The notes under the pieces were generated by a model. That model made no database searches. It saw only the letters and a list, made by a program, of their open reading frames with translations, and was not told the origin of the DNA. Below are positions 1-10,800 of a stretch of DNA of 53,145 bases, piece after piece. Both the position numbers and the translations under genes were made by a program. The stretch is from an uncultured Candidatus Berkelbacteria bacterium (lineage in GTDB: Bacteria > Patescibacteriota > UBA1384 > CAILIB01), in assembly GCA_903834195.1 (NCBI GenBank), contig CAILIB010000015.1, forward strand, positions 1 through 53,145, in the 5' to 3' direction. Within the stretch, counting starts at the first letter, position 1. Each line of letters begins with the position of its first letter.

Positions 1-258
1 AATAAATATGGAAAGGCTGTGGTTTCTAACTCAGCGATGCAGGTACTTCTAAAACAAAGCACATCATCGATTGATGTTATCGCCAATGTGTTTAATCTTA
101 CTGAGCAAGAAAAGTACTTACTCCTTAATGCATCTGTTGGTGAAGGGTTATTTTTCGCCGGACTTAGTCACGTGGCAATTAAGGTAACTGCTTCATACAC
201 TGAGGATCAAATTATCACCTCAGATCCAAAGCAACTCTTAGCAATGCGCAACTCATAA
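1..258 (+). CDS. VirB4/TraC-like type IV secretion ATPase, C-terminal fragment (truncated by window start)
   Basis: Frame 1 is open from base 1: NKYGKAVVSNSAMQVLLKQSTSSIDVIANVFNLTEQEKYLLLNASVGEGLFFAGLSHVAIKVTASYTEDQIITSDP. This resembles the C-terminal tail of VirB4/TraC-like ATPases. The GTG start at 19 is an artefact of truncation. Confidence 0.75.
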   Translation, partial: NKYGKAVVSNSAMQVLLKQSTSSIDVIANVFNLTEQEKYLLLNASVGEGLFFAGLSHVAIKVTASYTEDQIITSDPKQLLAMRNS

Positions 259-267
259 TCTTGAGAT

Positions 268-2484
268 ATGCCTGTTCAATCACCTGAACAATCTGAAAGA
301 GAAAACGACACTCCAGAAGCTGATCAAGAAGAAGTTGATCAGGGGATAGATCAGGCACCTGATCAGGAATTACCTGCACAAAATCTTGCGCCCAATCCGG
401 CTCAACAAGCACCCCAGCCATCACCTCAGCAACCGCCTATACAACAGGGAATTATTGATCAAATTAACGGACCTCAGCAATCTATAATTGATCAAATAGA
501 CACGCCAACCGAGCCATCTGCAGCGATGCGAAATCAGATTGATGGCATTGGGCGAGGTAAAGAACTGGGTAAGAATCCGTCGCGCCTTGAGAGTACTCCT
601 GACGATAAAGCTAGAAATGCACCACTTACTCCGCCGCCAGTTCTGAATAATGATGCACAGCCTACATCAACTGAGACAAACGATTTTTCAAAACCAGATT
701 CAGTCTATAAAGAACCAAATGCAAAACTACCAAATCCTGCCGTTCCAGGTTCAGAAGACGAACTAAAGAAACGTGCATCAGGTGATGACATTAACCCAAG
801 AGCACAGGTCCCTGCATATATTCCTGGTGCTCAAAAACTGAATGATGTAGCTGCTAGAGCTCAGGCTGCCAAGGATAAATACAATAAAACAAAAGAGAAT
901 ATTAATGCAGCTAAAAAAGCCGCAGCGACTGGGGACGTGTCCGAACTAACCAAGCAGGGGGTTCAAAAGATTGTTGGTGACAGTAAAGCTGGACAAGCCT
1001 TAGCTGGAGCAGCTAAGGATGCAGCAGATCTTGCCCAAGTGTTTGAAGGGAATTTCTTAAGAGCGATTCCTATAGTCAAGAAGTACGGTAAACCGCTCGC
1101 AATTCTAGCCCTCATGTTTATCATAGTCTGCAGTGCAATTGGCGCAGGACTATACGAAGCTGTACAGGGTGCTGGAGATGCAAGTGCACTGGTTGGAACT
1201 GGGAATATTATTAGTGGTTCATACTGCCAAGGTATGATGAATTACACTGATGTTCAACAAGGGGGTACTACAACTAGAATCTTTACGAGTGGAACTACTG
1301 GAAAGTTTTCAGAAGAGTCTCCGTTAGATCCAAATACTGGACACATTATTGAACAAGAAAATCCTGGTCCAGTATCTTTTATTGACTACTACATGTCACA
1401 ACCTGCAGATGTACGTGCGCAATGGGCCCCATACTACATTACCGCCCGCTGGCCATACATTGCATCAACTTTTGGGCCTGGTGGTGATAAGAGTGGCCCA
1501 GCGTATCATGAAACTCGTAATGGCTTTGCCGGACTACCAACGTCTAATCTTTACCAAGGAAAGCGCGTCATCATTTTCAGTCCCAAAACCAAAAAGGCTG
1601 TACTGGGCATTATTCTTGAGTTCGGACCTCAACCATGGACAGGATCTGAAGGCCATCCTGCCAGTGAATATAGTCAACAATTAGCCAACTGGAATACAGG
1701 TTCAAGTAATGGATTTCGAATTCAAGATCCACCAGGGTTTATCGAACGTGTTGCGGGTGGACCACCATCATTAGAAAAAGTTCTAGGAATTAATAACCAA
1801 GACACAATTGTGTACGGGTTTGCCCCTCCAGAACTACAGAACACAGCGCCAGGACCAATTAATTGCACTGTTGTTACTGCGGGGAGCGGTCCAACCAACG
1901 GAGCAACCCAACCACTTCCAGTACCACCAACAAACCAGTCGGCCGGCGGGCAATGTGGAATTGCTAGTACTATCTCTGTAGTTCGCTACTACAATCCAGC
2001 ATACAATGACACGGCGTACTATGATGCAGCAAACAACGCAGTTACAAAAGGTGCCACTACACTCTGTGTAAGTCCAAGTTACATTAACGATCACAGCGCT
2101 GGAAAAGTAAGTGATTTCACTCTTGCTACTGTTGAACGAAATAAGGGCTTTCCTACAGCAACATTTGATAACGTTAAACAGTCAGTACTGTCAGGTGACC
2201 CTGTAATTATGTACAGTGCCCCGGACGCCTTCTACCCACCTACCGCACAGTACAATCAACACATCTTTGTTATTACTGGGTATAATGCGAGTACTGATAC
2301 ATTCGACATTATGAGCCCTAACGGAAAAGCAGATATCTTCAACGGTGTGATCGATGGAATAGGTAGTCCAAAGGGTCAGAAAATTACCGCCGACTACCTC
2401 ATGTCTAAGACGACGAATATAGATTCTGCCTACGGAGGACATAGCTTCATGATTCGTAAAAAGTACTTACAAGTTTCGCCGTAA
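268..2484 (+). CDS. Membrane-anchored protein: Pro/Gln/Asp-rich N-terminus, one TM segment, C-terminal C39-like cysteine peptidase domain
   Basis: 738 aa; TM stretch PLAILALMFIIVCSAIGAGLY; GGQCGIASTISVVRYYNP and HIFVITGYNASTDTFDIMSPNG match a Cys/His papain-like C39 layout. Confidence 0.65.
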   Translation: MPVQSPEQSERENDTPEADQEEVDQGIDQAPDQELPAQNLAPNPAQQAPQPSPQQPPIQQGIIDQINGPQQSIIDQIDTPTEPSAAMRNQIDGIGRGKELGKNPSRLESTPDDKARNAPLTPPPVLNNDAQPTSTETNDFSKPDSVYKEPNAKLPNPAVPGSEDELKKRASGDDINPRAQVPAYIPGAQKLNDVAARAQAAKDKYNKTKENINAAKKAAATGDVSELTKQGVQKIVGDSKAGQALAGAAKDAADLAQVFEGNFLRAIPIVKKYGKPLAILALMFIIVCSAIGAGLYEAVQGAGDASALVGTGNIISGSYCQGMMNYTDVQQGGTTTRIFTSGTTGKFSEESPLDPNTGHIIEQENPGPVSFIDYYMSQPADVRAQWAPYYITARWPYIASTFGPGGDKSGPAYHETRNGFAGLPTSNLYQGKRVIIFSPKTKKAVLGIILEFGPQPWTGSEGHPASEYSQQLANWNTGSSNGFRIQDPPGFIERVAGGPPSLEKVLGINNQDTIVYGFAPPELQNTAPGPINCTVVTAGSGPTNGATQPLPVPPTNQSAGGQCGIASTISVVRYYNPAYNDTAYYDAANNAVTKGATTLCVSPSYINDHSAGKVSDFTLATVERNKGFPTATFDNVKQSVLSGDPVIMYSAPDAFYPPTAQYNQHIFVITGYNASTDTFDIMSPNGKADIFNGVIDGIGSPKGQKITADYLMSKTTNIDSAYGGHSFMIRKKYLQVSP

Positions 2485-2491
2485 TATTCCA

Positions 2492-3751
2492 ATGGCAGAT
2501 ATCGAACACGCAAATCCATTCGCAAAAAATCGTCGAACAACCCTTGTTCGGAACGTTTTAGGATGGACAATTGCCATCGTAGTGATCGTAGGGGGCTTTG
2601 CCTACTTTACGAGAACCCAACAGAGTTCAATCCTCATTTTAGGATCGACCTCCGATGTGTCCATATCCTTAAATGGCCGAGCTGTACAGGGTAAAAATGA
2701 CCCTCGAGGTATTTCTGTACCTGTTTACTCAGGTGAGTACAGATTGACCCTTACCCGCCCAGATAACGAGCAATTTAGCCAAGATGTGAGCGTGCCGGCC
2801 GGTATTACTGTCTCAATTCGACCTGTCTACACACTGTACACACCACCCTCGTCACCATCCAATTCAAGCAATACAATCGACTACGTTGTTGCAACTCCAG
2901 ACCAAAAAAACATCTACTACCTTGGCGATGACCGAAGTCGGCTATACCGCATGGAAGTTTCCAATCGCTCTGTGATTCCACTCACTCAACAACCGCTTTC
3001 AGGCGTATCAGCAGTGGAGTGGTCAAACGATCCAAGTGTTGCTTTAGTCATACAAACGAATGGAATTTTCTTACAAGAAATTCCAAACTATGACTTCAAA
3101 GGACAACACATTGTCCATGTTGCTGATGACTTTCTCTCACCAAAATGGGACCCAAATGATAACTCGCGCATAGGCGCTGCATACTTTGCTAAGTCGGGTG
3201 AGAAATCACTTGTTCTCGTTGATAAACGTTTTACAACCATTGACCGTAAAGCTGATCTTAGCAACTTCACCAATCCTAAAATTATCTGGTCACCTGATAG
3301 CAAGTACATTGCGGTTATCAATCGTGCAAACGATCCACTCCAGAACAACCTCTGGCTGTACAACCTCTCAACTGGCGAGTTTCGCGCACTGACTTCTGCA
3401 GGTACAGTTCTTGATGCAAGCTTTAGCCCGGGCAGCAATGCAATTTTGTATGAAACCCTGACAAACAATGAACATACCTTACGCGCAAAAAGTGTTGCAA
3501 CGGGAACTGACTTCGCAGTTTCATTCTCAAATACAGTTAAACAAACTGCCTGGAGAGATGATGCAAGTTTTTACACTACAGGAAGTACTAATAACAGCCT
3601 TTCAATACACTCATTGAATGGAGACGCCCAAGATATTACGTACTCTGGACCATCAACAAGCACAATCAGAGGGATGTTCTATTTCAGCAGCTCGCAGACT
3701 TTGGTATTCTATACAGAGAATACAGTTTACACAGTCAGCTTGAACGGTTAG
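2492..3751 (+). CDS. N-terminally anchored protein with PEGA-like domain and TolB/WD40-like beta-propeller
   Basis: 419 aa; N-terminal TM; SDVSISLNGRAVQGKNDPRGISVPVYSGEYRLTLTRP (PEGA-like); repeated WSPDSKYIAVINR / SFSPGSNAILYE blades. Confidence 0.65.
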   Translation: MADIEHANPFAKNRRTTLVRNVLGWTIAIVVIVGGFAYFTRTQQSSILILGSTSDVSISLNGRAVQGKNDPRGISVPVYSGEYRLTLTRPDNEQFSQDVSVPAGITVSIRPVYTLYTPPSSPSNSSNTIDYVVATPDQKNIYYLGDDRSRLYRMEVSNRSVIPLTQQPLSGVSAVEWSNDPSVALVIQTNGIFLQEIPNYDFKGQHIVHVADDFLSPKWDPNDNSRIGAAYFAKSGEKSLVLVDKRFTTIDRKADLSNFTNPKIIWSPDSKYIAVINRANDPLQNNLWLYNLSTGEFRALTSAGTVLDASFSPGSNAILYETLTNNEHTLRAKSVATGTDFAVSFSNTVKQTAWRDDASFYTTGSTNNSLSIHSLNGDAQDITYSGPSTSTIRGMFYFSSSQTLVFYTENTVYTVSLNG

Positions 3752-3776
3752 TAATTCTGCCAGGAACAAAGGGGAT

Positions 3777-4820
3777 ATGGCGAACGACTCAGGAAGTGGA
3801 GGGGGTGGAGGATTAGTTATAGCACTCATTGCGGCTTTTGCTGCAGGTCCTCTTATTATCCTTATCTTACTTGCCATGGGTTTTGCACAAGATGGCCCAA
3901 GTCCAAAAGGCAGTAGTAAACCCCAAACCATTGACCCAGCTCCAACCTCAAAAGATCAGCCGGCCTTAGCAACGTTTGATCGCAGTGTAGACCCAAAAAA
4001 CTGGCTCGCAAAAAATGGGAGTAACTTATCTGATATAAGTACCCAGTTTCAGAACCAGGATAAGGCCATGTCTGATGGCGTAGCATTCGAAGGTGCACCC
4101 GGTGACCGCGTCACTAAGATGAAAGCACAGCTCAAGATTATGATTGCTGACATTACAGCAATCCAACAAGCAAAAGCAGCCTCACCTGACCAGATTAAAA
4201 AAACTGCCAAGCTCATCACTGACTGGGGAGTCTATGACAATCTCCGCATTATCGCCACTGCAGCAACACTTGCAGATCAGGCAATTGCACTTGTAACCCA
4301 AAACAAAAATGGAACTGGGGATATTGCATATATTGCGTCTCGCCCTGTGATTGTAATCAATAACACAGACCCAAAAGGCCTCGACACATCTGGATTCATC
4401 GTATATTCACTTATCAAAACAAGAATATTTCACGGTAACGATCAGCCAAGTGTTGATATGTTTTACACCAGATACAGCACTGATACACGATTTACTCTTG
4501 TTGACTCAGCACTCAATAGCCGGATTGACGACAGCAAAGCACAAGGCGAACTTCAAAAGGGCGACATTGTGCTGACGAGTACTGGAGATGTGAGTAGTGC
4601 TGATAACGCCCAAAACGTAAACCAGGCGTTTATGTATATAGGAGCAGGACATTCTGAGGGCGATGTTGTTGAGTCAACTGTTTCAGGATCAAAGACTGGA
4701 CCTCAGTTCGACACCTTAAACAACCACCTATCCAGCGGAACAGTTGGTGCAAAACAGAAGATCCAGGTCATTCTACGTTTAGCCACTCCTTCACCATCCA
4801 CAACAACTCCTACACTGTGA
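3777..4820 (+). CDS. Membrane-anchored NlpC/P60-like protein, apparently catalytically inactive
   Basis: 347 aa; TM near N-terminus; GLDTSGFIVYSLIK ... LQKGDIVLTSTG ... QAFMYIGAGHSEGDVVEST aligns with DCSGFV ... LKPGDLV ... HVGIYIG. No Cys in the ORF. Confidence 0.55.
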   Translation: MANDSGSGGGGGLVIALIAAFAAGPLIILILLAMGFAQDGPSPKGSSKPQTIDPAPTSKDQPALATFDRSVDPKNWLAKNGSNLSDISTQFQNQDKAMSDGVAFEGAPGDRVTKMKAQLKIMIADITAIQQAKAASPDQIKKTAKLITDWGVYDNLRIIATAATLADQAIALVTQNKNGTGDIAYIASRPVIVINNTDPKGLDTSGFIVYSLIKTRIFHGNDQPSVDMFYTRYSTDTRFTLVDSALNSRIDDSKAQGELQKGDIVLTSTGDVSSADNAQNVNQAFMYIGAGHSEGDVVESTVSGSKTGPQFDTLNNHLSSGTVGAKQKIQVILRLATPSPSTTTPTL

Positions 4821-7800
4821 GAATTCTCAGCAAAATAATTTGTTGCATTCTGGTTGAACTCTTATTGGTTAACAGTGCGGCTTTTGCAATTCCACTTGCT
4901 CTCGCAGCATCTTCCAGCACTGATGCGAGCGCATATACACTGACAGGATGCACACTTCCAACTTTCTCAACCACTCCAGTTACGTCTGCAACTGTATCTG
5001 ACCCTGCTCTGGTTGAAGATGTAGCTAGTTCAAGCGTAGTAGGGTTTAACTTGGATTTTGAAGGCGGAGAACCACTCTACAATTCTGGCCAGATAAACAC
5101 AATTCTCCAGTCCTTTTCCAAAACCAACGGGGGAACATTTGATTCAGCTACAAATACGTGGACATTTTGTACTAATCAAAATATGGACCGCCTATTCTCA
5201 GGTATTCCTACAAATTCTACCGAACAGCAGTACCTAGATACACTGCAAGATCCATTACCAAAAATATCGATGAGCGATCTCGATCGCTACGCTATTGAAG
5301 GTGAACCATGTCGACTCTTTATCACTGCCACAGGCCAATGTGACGAAACGCTCGTTCCAGATCTCGATGCTACTGGAAAGCAAAAGCTGAACGATGATGG
5401 CACCCCAGCCATGAAGCCAAAGTATTTCGATGATATTTTTACTGCCGGTGCCTCAAAGAATCACTGGGATGCACCTAAAGCAGATGTTAGAATTCTTAAA
5501 ACATTGGTTTATCTAACCACTCCAACTGATCTTGGAGGTGCGAACCACGAGAGTATTACAGTATCCCGCATCATTCAGACAGCAAACAAAAGCACTGAGA
5601 TTGTCGACCCAACGTTAGCTAGTGAAGATACGAGCCAGATTGCTGCCCATAGCTACGACATGGACAACCCTGAACATCCGGTAAAACTGTCTCAGGCGAT
5701 GGATATTAGTGCGATTGACACACTACGTGTCACAACTCGCGTAACAGAACAACGTCGCGCCTGTATTGGCGGGGGAGGGATCAGTTTTGGAAGTAGCTGT
5801 GATAAAGTAACCTACAACTATTCTGCTAGTCCGATCAAAGTATCATGGCAAACTGACGCAGGTGCTGCACAGTCAAGTGTACCTACTGACCTTTACCACG
5901 GTTCACTCTCTTTGTTTAGCGCAGGTCTTGGCAGCCTGCTCAACGATATGAATTTAAATACTACGATTGATCCTACTAAGATCAGTCTTAGTAACTTAGG
6001 AGATGTGAGCAAACTAATTGGAAGCACACTATTAAGCCAATCACTTAACACTCCTGGAAAATCCATTACTGGATGGGACGCCAATTCTACATTAGATTCT
6101 ATCGGCAGATCATATATTGCGGATCAATTAGGACTTCCTGACGGAGCATTATCAGATGGAAATACCACTGATGATATTACTCAAAATATTGGTGAAACCG
6201 CAGTTGAAAACGCCTATGACCTTCCTCATGGATCACTAAAAGGTGCAACTTCAGCCGACATTTGGACAAATGTAGGTCAACGATACCTTGAAGACGTTCT
6301 TGATATTCAACCTAATACACTTACACCTCAACAATACACAACAGCCGGATTGTTAGAGAAAATTGGTCAAGGCAAAATTGAAAAAGCACTTGCATTACAA
6401 CCTACAAGCTTTAGTTCAAACACGTGGGCCACAGATATTGCACCTGCTAAAAATAGTTCTGAGTTTACTAAAGAAAATGCAGGACATCTCGACGATGTTC
6501 TCGGCATTGGGTTCCAAGATACCAATGGGTCATCCAAAAATGTTAACGGATTTACCCCGGGCGATTTCAACGATGCAACTAAAACGCTTCTAAGTAACCC
6601 AACTCCAGCTGCGGTTTCCAAGTATAAGCAACTTATTGGTAGTCGGACAATCGAAAGTAGCATGGGTCGCTTTACCCCTGGTACAGCTTCTGGATCCACA
6701 GCAAAGGCTGAAACTGCGGCGTTCCTACCTGAAATTCTGTCTGCATTCGGAATTACCCTTTACGCAACTCCATTTGGAGTACCTTCTGGTGAAACATTAC
6801 TCTTTGACACAACCAAAGTTACCGGCGCACGAGTTACCTATGGCGCCACAAGTAATGAGACCACAGAAGCCTTAATTAGCAGTGGTATATATACTCGTGA
6901 TCAGATAATTGCACTCACAAAACAAATTTGTGATCTCATTTCGTCTGAAACACTCATTCCGTTTTCCTCACTTCCGAGAGATCTTCAGACTATATTCCAA
7001 AATGGAAACAAGTTTTCTCCAGCTAACTTCCCACCTACTTCACCTTCACAAGCCCCTCAGACTCTTAATACTGTTCTGACGACCTGGCAAATACCTATTC
7101 AAACACTGTTAAATTCAGTAACCAGCCGATTAAACTCCTCGAGCACTGTTGGAACCAACGAAGATGTTCCTACTCTTTTATCTGCTCAAAAAGCTCTCAG
7201 CACCGCAGTGGGAAGTATTAAACAGTATACTGACGGATTACTTACAACTATTGATATCCAAAATCAGAGCGGGCAAAGTGCTGCGCTGAACCTCCCTGGT
7301 ACCGTCTATGCAAGCAATCCGGATGGGACATTCAACACATCCCAAAAAATTATTTCAAGCGACCCGGTCACTACACTATTGAGTGGCAACCTTACTACTG
7401 GAGAACTTTCTCTTATTGGAAAACTGATAATCACTCAGAAGATTATTCCAGACCGACTTTCACAACGCCTAGCTCTTAGCCAAATAGTACAGAGCGAAAG
7501 CACAACGTATGGCGCATTTAACTCATTTGGTGTTGACCCAGGCAGTTGGACTACTAAAGGTTTCGACGACTACGACTTTGAGCGCATCTTTACTAAAGGA
7601 CTTGCGCAAAATGTATTTGATCGTATTGGCAAACTTCAGTTACTCCAAACAACTTGGAACATAACCAATCTCCAACCTCTTTCTGGACAAGGCTCAGTGA
7701 GCAACTCAGCAATGGACCAGATCAATGTCAAACTAAGCCAGGCAGCAAGTGGCTATGCGTTTTATAAAAATGACTTTGATCTATTAAAAAGTGCTATCAC

Positions 7801-10800
7801 TGAGCTCATTAATGGATTAAGCGGTTCAGACAATCTAAAAACTGCGCTAAAGGCGATTGGAGACACGACTACAACACTCTCAATCGGTGGTATTCGTGAC
7901 GCTGCACAAAAATACGAGGTTATTCTTAATAATCCTGCACTCAAAAAGGCAACCGGCGCCACACAAAGTAGCCTCAGTAAAGCCACACCACTCGTACAAG
8001 AGCTAATTGCAGGACACCCTCTCTCTTTCAGTCAAACTGCTGAAGTATCACAATCGGGGACGAACAGCTCTCCTCAAGCCAATAAGAATGCTGACGGATG
8101 TCTTGTTGTGGGAACATTCCGAGACATGATCAGTAATAACCAAGATATTAGCTCACTCATCAAATCGAGTGCTGGTTGTCGTGTTGATGATGCCTTCAAC
8201 CTTCCTGTCGGCTCGATGACTGTCTGGATAAACTCTAATGACAATTCATATAACGGTTTTGCAAAAGCAATTGGAACTTCATTAGAGAAAAATAATACCA
8301 CCCAAATTAGTGATAGTGATTTAGCAGCAGAGGGGAATAAAATTGTTAGTTCAAACTCAGTAAGCTCACTTACTGCTGGAATTCCAGGCGCTGGAGTTGG
8401 TGGTGGATTTAAGGCACAAGACGTGTTCAATGTTCTCAGTGGATATGCAAGTAACACACTCGAGAAAATGGGTACCACAATGGTAGATAACTACCTGAAC
8501 TGGGACACCGGGACTGCCGAAACGCTCGTTAATCCTCGCTGTACTGATCAAACCACCCAAACTATTACTTCATGTGGTCGCACCGACGCAAGTACTAAGC
8601 GTACTCAGGTGATGGCAACCATGGGATTAAAAGAGCTTGGCGATGCACTTAACTTCCCAACTAGCCTCACGCTCAGTTCTTCTCAAAGTTTTGTAAAAAG
8701 CTTTGGCAACGCACGTATTAGTGAAATTCTCGGCTTAGCACAAAACAGTTTTACCGGCTCATTCAAGAATATTATTGCTGCAAACGCAGGCCACCTCGAT
8801 AATCTCCTCAATAGTCTTTCTTGGTACCAAAATCCAGAAATCCGCAATCTTCAAGATATTCAACGATCTCTTCAAGGATATGTAGACGGCAACGGCACTG
8901 TTGGGGATCAATCAAGCGTAGCGGCCGCCCAATCTACATTAACTAGTGTAAGTTCATCACTCGACTCGTTTTACAACACAGTCCTTGGTACCATTACTGA
9001 CCCAGGAAGTAGTGTGTATGGAAAAGATACTACTGCCACAGGAACAACAGCTGACACGATCACAACAGCTGAAGCAAAAGCTGTATCATCGAGCATTTCT
9101 CAGCTCAAGAGTCTTTCCCAAAACTCCTCAATCGGTGATGATCTGCGCAATCAACTTGATGGTACACAACAATCACTCACTTCATCCGGTATCGGGAGTG
9201 ACTCGTGGAACACAAAAGAAAAATCTGCAGTACTTCTTCAGATGTCGAGTTACACAAATCGAATCGGCAGTCTTGGTTCACAATTAGGTGTTTCAGGTGA
9301 TGCATTCCAAAAACTTATTACCGGATCGTTAGACGGCGACTCTATCTCAGTAACAGAAGCAGATAAAGATATTACAAACTCACTTGTTTCAACAGCTACG
9401 AACAAGCTTCTCGCAAACACTCCTTTTGCCAGTTTAACTGATACATTCACAGCGCTTACAAAAGGCCCTGGATGTGACCGTGGGGTTGGATTTAAGGACT
9501 TTCTCCTCGGAACCGGCCCAGATACCGACTTGTCTGATATGTCGAACTGGGGATGTTCTAGTGAAACACTTGGTTCAACAAGTCTTTCTTCATTACTTAC
9601 AGGAAGTGACACAACTTCTACCACATTACGCACCAATCTCTACGACCACCTCCTTAGTCGCAGCTTCGGAATGAATGTCGAGAAAAAGTTGAACTTTGAA
9701 CCTGGAACTATTCGTGCAATTTTCCTCAATCCTTGGGAAGCAAAAGATATTGCCATTGACCAAGGTATCCGTACGATTGGTGCACAAATGCTGAACTTAA
9801 ATTCTCAAGCAAAATTCTCATCTGCCGAAGCTGGCATCTTTAATGGTTTTCGAAACTCGATTATGGCTGGGTTCTGCCCGGTAAATCCGCTTGCTGATTT
9901 GTCTGATTCTCAGAAGAACCAGAGTAAATCGAGTATTGGAATGTGTTCACTCAATTTCAACTCAACCCGTGCACTCGGTGCATTTGAAGGCAGTCTAAAC
10001 CAGGTTCTCGATGACGAACTTAAGAATGGTGGTGGAACAGGTCATAATATTGGACTAACTGACCTTGCAGTAGCATTTGCAGGTGGAATGGATGGCATAT
10101 ATTACCTTGGTGCTGCCGAGATCGCTAAGAATCTCAACATTACCCTTGGAAGCGGCTCAGGTTCTCAAAAGTTTAAGATCAACTTTACTGATATTCGTAA
10201 TGCTTTCGGCGGAACAGCTCTCAGTTCGCAAGACTTGAGCAATGCAGCTCAAACACAACAATCCGACTTCGTCCGAAACTATTACGTCCAATCTGGCTAT
10301 GACCCTTCAACCTTTGATAATGGTGCTGGGGGCATCATTGATATGGGCGGAATGAGCAATCAACAGGTGCTCAACATCTTCAACTCTGATCCGAATATTT
10401 CAAGTACTCAGCGAAGTTACTTGTTAGATACCCAAGCTGGAGTTGGTCAATCGAATGCATCACAGCAAATAAAAGAAGGTGCTCAGCTTCGCCTTCAGTA
10501 TCAGTCGTACGATGCTGCTGCGTACAAACTTGATCCTAATATTCCACAAGGATTTAGCTACGCCATGTTGCGAGGCACTAGTACTGACCGGGCACACTAC
10601 CTTGGCCTATACCTTGCAAATACACTAAACTTCTCCAAGAATCTCTTCGGCGGTTCTGGATTAACCAATGAAATGCTGGTTAATCTTTCCCAATACGCCA
10701 TCACATGTTTCACCGCAAACAGTGGTGCAACATGTAATCAAAGCCTAGTAACTCCACAGAGCCTCGGCCTCCTGGACAAATGGTTTGATGGCCAAGCTGG

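Noticed and set aside
310-510. Repeated TGATCA (BclI/GATC) palindromes
   Set aside because: Explained by codons for the DQ/IIDQI peptide repeats of the 738-aa protein; no independent DNA-level phasing seen.
215-3931. Antisense ORFs such as 215..424 (-), 1834..2094 (-), 2191..2442 (-), 3088..3468 (-) and 3653..3931 (-)
   Set aside because: They lie fully or mostly inside strong + strand CDSs, have no plausible start context and no recognisable motifs.
8074-9636. Antisense ORFs of 134 aa and 128 aa inside the giant protein gene
   Set aside because: Low-complexity Ser/Leu-rich products of antisense reading; the sense frame is continuous with coherent repeats.
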